From Filimonas effusa (GTDB taxonomy: Bacteria; Bacteroidota; Bacteroidia; Chitinophagales; Chitinophagaceae), in NCBI RefSeq assembly GCF_004118675.1, contig NZ_SDHZ01000003.1:124001-188000 (forward strand): a DNA stretch of 64,000 bases, in the 5' to 3' direction. Shown piece after piece: positions 61,471 through 64,000 of this stretch. A program made the translations under genes and the position numbers. Every line of letters starts with the position of its first letter. Position 1 is the first letter of the stretch. The notes beneath the pieces are model-generated. The model had not been told where the DNA came from and made no database searches. It saw only the letters and a program-made list of their open reading frames with translations.

Positions 61471-62460
61471 TTATTTAAAAATCCTCTCCAGCCACTTGTC
61501 TGCAGAGTAATCTATTTTCTCAAATGTTTCATCATTGGTAACCCAGTCAGGCAATTCAAAACGGGCAGTATCAAACAGCACGATCTGCCTGGCATTAAAG
61601 CCCGGTTCCTGCGCCACTGCGCCATTATTGGAAATAACACGTTTACCTGCTCCCAGCGCATCAACCACGCGCATGGTTAAACCTGTTTGTGTGGTGCCGG
61701 CAAAGTCAACAATAGCGCCGGACCTGCTGAAGAGGTCGGCATATGCCTGCCGGTTGAGCCTGTGAAATGCAATATCCTTCCTGTTAATGGTTACGCCTTT
61801 CAGTCGTTCGGTGATATATCTCTTGTAGCTGATGTAAATATGTGTTTTTAAGCGGTATCCCTTTTGCCGGCAGTAAGCCACCAATTGCTGCATGAATTCA
61901 TATTTCTCGCGTGTATAACTGGTACAGAAAAGGAAATCGTATTCTTTTTTACGCCCGGGCATATGTGCATATTCATCGGTATGAAACGTGGGCACATAAG
62001 GAATATTCAACAATGCAGCATCGGCATAGTCGAAGGTGAAGACCTTGTCAAATGCTGGTATAAGATGCCTGTAATCGCTTTCCCAGGCGTGAATAGAGTC
62101 CCATTGGTATAACAGTGTAACAATACCGGGATTCCTTTTCCTTACTTCCTCGACAAACGCGGTTTCCATCTTGTACCCACGTATCACAAACAGGTAATGA
62201 TACTTTTTACCTGCTGTTTTGGTGAGAATACTATTGTAGTGACGGCGCTGCCAGCTATCCATCTTCGATTTGAAGAAGCTATCCACCAGCGCATGTTTTA
62301 TAGTAACATCCCTTTCATAGAAAAAGTCAACACTGGCGCCATAGGCCTGTAGTTTTTCCCTGAGCACGTCGCTGTAATGATAAAACTGCGGTGCAATAAA
62401 GAGAATGGATTGGCCTTCCAATTTATTTCTGAGTTCCGTATTGATGGTATTACTGCCCAT
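61471..62460 (-). CDS. putative glycosyltransferase (CgeB-like GT-B)
   Basis: A 329-residue protein of GT-B type: ILFIAPQFYHYSDVLREKLQ opens a Rossmann-like half, the middle has YLFVIRGYKMETAFVEEVRK, and the second half holds EYDFLFCTSYTREKYEFMQQ, DLFSRSGAIVDFAGTTQTGL and MRVVDALGAGKRVISNNGAV. The last blocks match the donor-binding half of family-1/4-like transferases. Similar proteins of uncertain donor occur in O-antigen and capsule clusters. It lies 6 bp upstream of the MBOAT start in the same direction. Confidence 0.72.
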   Translation of the reverse strand: MGSNTINTELRNKLEGQSILFIAPQFYHYSDVLREKLQAYGASVDFFYERDVTIKHALVDSFFKSKMDSWQRRHYNSILTKTAGKKYHYLFVIRGYKMETAFVEEVRKRNPGIVTLLYQWDSIHAWESDYRHLIPAFDKVFTFDYADAALLNIPYVPTFHTDEYAHMPGRKKEYDFLFCTSYTREKYEFMQQLVAYCRQKGYRLKTHIYISYKRYITERLKGVTINRKDIAFHRLNRQAYADLFSRSGAIVDFAGTTQTGLTMRVVDALGAGKRVISNNGAVAQEPGFNARQIVLFDTARFELPDWVTNDETFEKIDYSADKWLERIFK

Positions 62461-62484
62461 GTGCTGTGTGGTTTTCTTATGATG

Positions 62485-63588
62485 CTATACCAATGAGCGG
62501 TATACATCGAGTGTTTGTTTAACAGATTCCCGGAGCGGAAAATCCTGCAGCCTTACCAGTCCACGGTTCACCAGTTCTTTTCGCATATCGCTATCAGTAA
62601 CTGCATTATCAAGAACAGCGATCAGGTCATCAAGATCATAGGGGCTGAAATACACTGCCGCATCCGTCGCTATTTCCCGGAAACATGGCGTATCACTTAA
62701 CACCATAGGACAGGAAGCTTTAAATGCTTCCAGGATAGGCAGTCCAAACCCTTCATGCAAAGAAGGATAAACAAATATCAGTGCCTGCTGATACAGGTAG
62801 CTCAGCTCTTCATCGGTCACGTTCACGTGGCTTACCTTATCCTCCAGGCTAAGCCTTTGCAGGCACTCCTTTTCAGCAATGCCCAAACCGCCGCCGCCTG
62901 TAAGCACTACCCTTAAGCGGGGATGCTTATGTGACAGTTCCTTAAAAGCATTGATGAAAAGATAAAAATTCTTATACCCGCTCCGGTCTCCTACAAACAG
63001 GATATACTGTTCGGGCAATCCCGGAACCGGTTTGGTGATCAATGGTGTTTCGAGGTCTATGCCATGATACACCACTGTTATTTTATCCGGATCTACCTGC
63101 AGGTATTTCAGCAGGTCGTTCTTTGTTGTTTGTGAAATAGCGATGATCTTATCCGCACGTTCAACATTCAGTCGTTTTTCATGCGTTAACGTATCATGCG
63201 CCCAGAAGTATTCAGGCAGCCTTTCATAAGTCATGTCATGAATAGTAACAACCGTAGGTTTGGATGTTTTGCCTATAAAATAAGGTTCGTAATAAGTGGG
63301 ATGAAATACGTCGAAGTTACCTTTCTTCAGCAATTGTTTACAATACATCCTGTTCAGGTTGTATGCTTTTTCCATTTCCTTGCCGCGGCCAATGATGGCT
63401 CTGCCCAGTGAATTATTGAGCAGCTGCGGCTCCGATTGAATGTAATGGTTTTTGCAATAGAGTACGCCCAGCTTATAAGAAAAATCAGGCACCTGCTTCA
63501 TACCCTGAAGTATATTGGCAAAGTACCGGCTGATACCTCCGTATTTCTGGGTACTGAATTTCTGATGGTCTATAAGTACTTTGGTCAT
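62485..63588 (-). CDS. glycosyltransferase family 4
   Basis: A 367-residue GT4 enzyme. FSTQKYGGISRYFANILQ is the N-terminal acceptor region. The C-terminal half has KITVVYHGIDLE, PEQYILFVGDRSGYKNFYLF, LRVVLTGGGG and the retaining EX7E motif in LIFVYPSLHEGFGLPILEAF, followed by CPMVLSDTPCFREIATDAAV. Start is normal (MTKVLIDHQKFS). It lies 24 bp upstream of the CgeB-like gene, in the same run. Confidence 0.95.
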   Translation of the reverse strand: MTKVLIDHQKFSTQKYGGISRYFANILQGMKQVPDFSYKLGVLYCKNHYIQSEPQLLNNSLGRAIIGRGKEMEKAYNLNRMYCKQLLKKGNFDVFHPTYYEPYFIGKTSKPTVVTIHDMTYERLPEYFWAHDTLTHEKRLNVERADKIIAISQTTKNDLLKYLQVDPDKITVVYHGIDLETPLITKPVPGLPEQYILFVGDRSGYKNFYLFINAFKELSHKHPRLRVVLTGGGGLGIAEKECLQRLSLEDKVSHVNVTDEELSYLYQQALIFVYPSLHEGFGLPILEAFKASCPMVLSDTPCFREIATDAAVYFSPYDLDDLIAVLDNAVTDSDMRKELVNRGLVRLQDFPLRESVKQTLDVYRSLV

Positions 63589-63598
63589 GGGTATGCTA

Positions 63599-64000
63599 TT
63601 ACTTTCTCAGTTCAGAATGCTGTAAATGCAAAGAAATGATATCACTGATTTCGTTCACCCGCTTTTCCCAGGTATTATTACCTGCTACGGCAATTCTTGC
63701 TGCTTTTCTCTCTGCGGTATCGTTAGTTAATGCATCGTCGAGTGCAGCACTGAAGGCAGCCGCGTTTTCACAGAATGGAACAGTTCCGTCTGTGAAGTCC
63801 TTCAGATCGGGGTTAAAATCGGTGATAACCACGGGTTTGCCGGAGCCAAGATACTCGAACAATTTCAAAGGAAAAATGGTTCGGCTTACTGCATCCTTTT
63901 TAAATGGGATAATAGCAACATCGAACCCCTTTACAATCGAGGGCATAGCATGGTAAGGCATACGTCCACGCATATATAAATTGGGCTGATTGTAAAACCA
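63599..64000 (-). CDS. glycosyltransferase (GT4-like), C-terminal end (partial)
   Basis: The visible 133 residues (open to the window edge, frame continuing past an internal Met at 63973) begin WFYNQPNLYMRGRMPYHAMP and contain FDVAIIPFKKDAVSRTIFPL, KLFEYLGSGKPVVIT and a C-terminal helix. This is the donor-binding half of a GT4/GT1-like transferase. It starts beyond base 64000. It stops 10 bp before the GT4 gene at 63588, so the operon continues upstream and the surface-glycan cluster is larger than the window. Confidence 0.85.
   Translation of the reverse strand, partial: WFYNQPNLYMRGRMPYHAMPSIVKGFDVAIIPFKKDAVSRTIFPLKLFEYLGSGKPVVITDFNPDLKDFTDGTVPFCENAAAFSAALDDALTNDTAERKAARIAVAGNNTWEKRVNEISDIISLHLQHSELRK

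Overview
The window comes from a Bacteroidota chromosome, most probably a member of the Chitinophagaceae or a close relative. The evidence is a SusC/SusD pair, ECF sigma/FecR pairs, a gldK-L-M-N block of the type IX secretion/gliding machinery, TonB receptors with carboxypeptidase-regulatory-like N-termini, and several matches to the Bacteroidota promoter element TAnnTTTG. Strain or species cannot be named from the sequence. No tRNA, rRNA, CRISPR array, transposase or phage gene was seen.

Layout. 1-9.3 kb is a nutrient-sensing region: the end of a FecR-like anti-sigma gene, a MauE-like membrane protein with a small exported protein, a SusD/SusC operon, a divergent ECF sigma-FecR pair, and a second FecR-like gene without its own sigma factor. 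9.4-16.4 kb holds a TonB receptor divergent from an ECF sigma factor, a protein that appears to cross both membranes (predicted dual membrane-spanning anti-sigma factor), a lipoprotein and uvrC. 16.4-17.1 kb is non-coding and contains terminators and an unexplained structured element. 17.1-22.0 kb is gldKLMN. 22.4-31.8 kb carries housekeeping genes: a DUF255 protein, hemD with a DUF4271 membrane protein, hemW, gpsA, and a periplasmic adaptor with a TolC-like channel but no inner-membrane pump. 32-35.6 kb is a DUF1800/DUF1501 pair. 35.6-39.3 kb is a PLP enzyme divergent from a cobalamin riboswitch that leads into a BtuB-like receptor. 40.2-44.2 kb is a two-gene operon of a TonB receptor and a beta-propeller phytase, followed by a TPR-transmembrane-HTH regulator and marC.

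46.9 kb to the end is an exopolysaccharide or surface-glycan locus in which signalling genes alternate with sugar-transfer genes. It holds a lone receiver protein, an initiating sugar transferase fused to a pseudo-receiver, two family 2 glycosyltransferases, then an overlapping four-gene set (membrane protein, receiver-PP2C phosphatase, STAS protein, ATPase-like kinase) that looks like a partner-switching module. Further genes are glycosyltransferases (GT8, GT2, GT2, GT11, GT4 and others), a Wzx-type flippase, and an MBOAT acyltransferase with an SGNH-like partner. No Wzy polymerase or Wza/Wzc export genes lie in the window, and the cluster runs off the right edge.

The most interesting parts are (i) the partner-switching and pseudo-receiver signalling embedded in the glycan cluster, (ii) the sigma plus dual-membrane anti-sigma pair, (iii) the unexplained hairpin region at 16.84-16.93 kb, (iv) the phytase-TonB receptor operon, and (v) several genes whose likely promoter element ends only 4-7 bases before the start codon, hinting at leaderless transcripts. 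All functions are inferred from sequence features recognised by eye; no database search was run.
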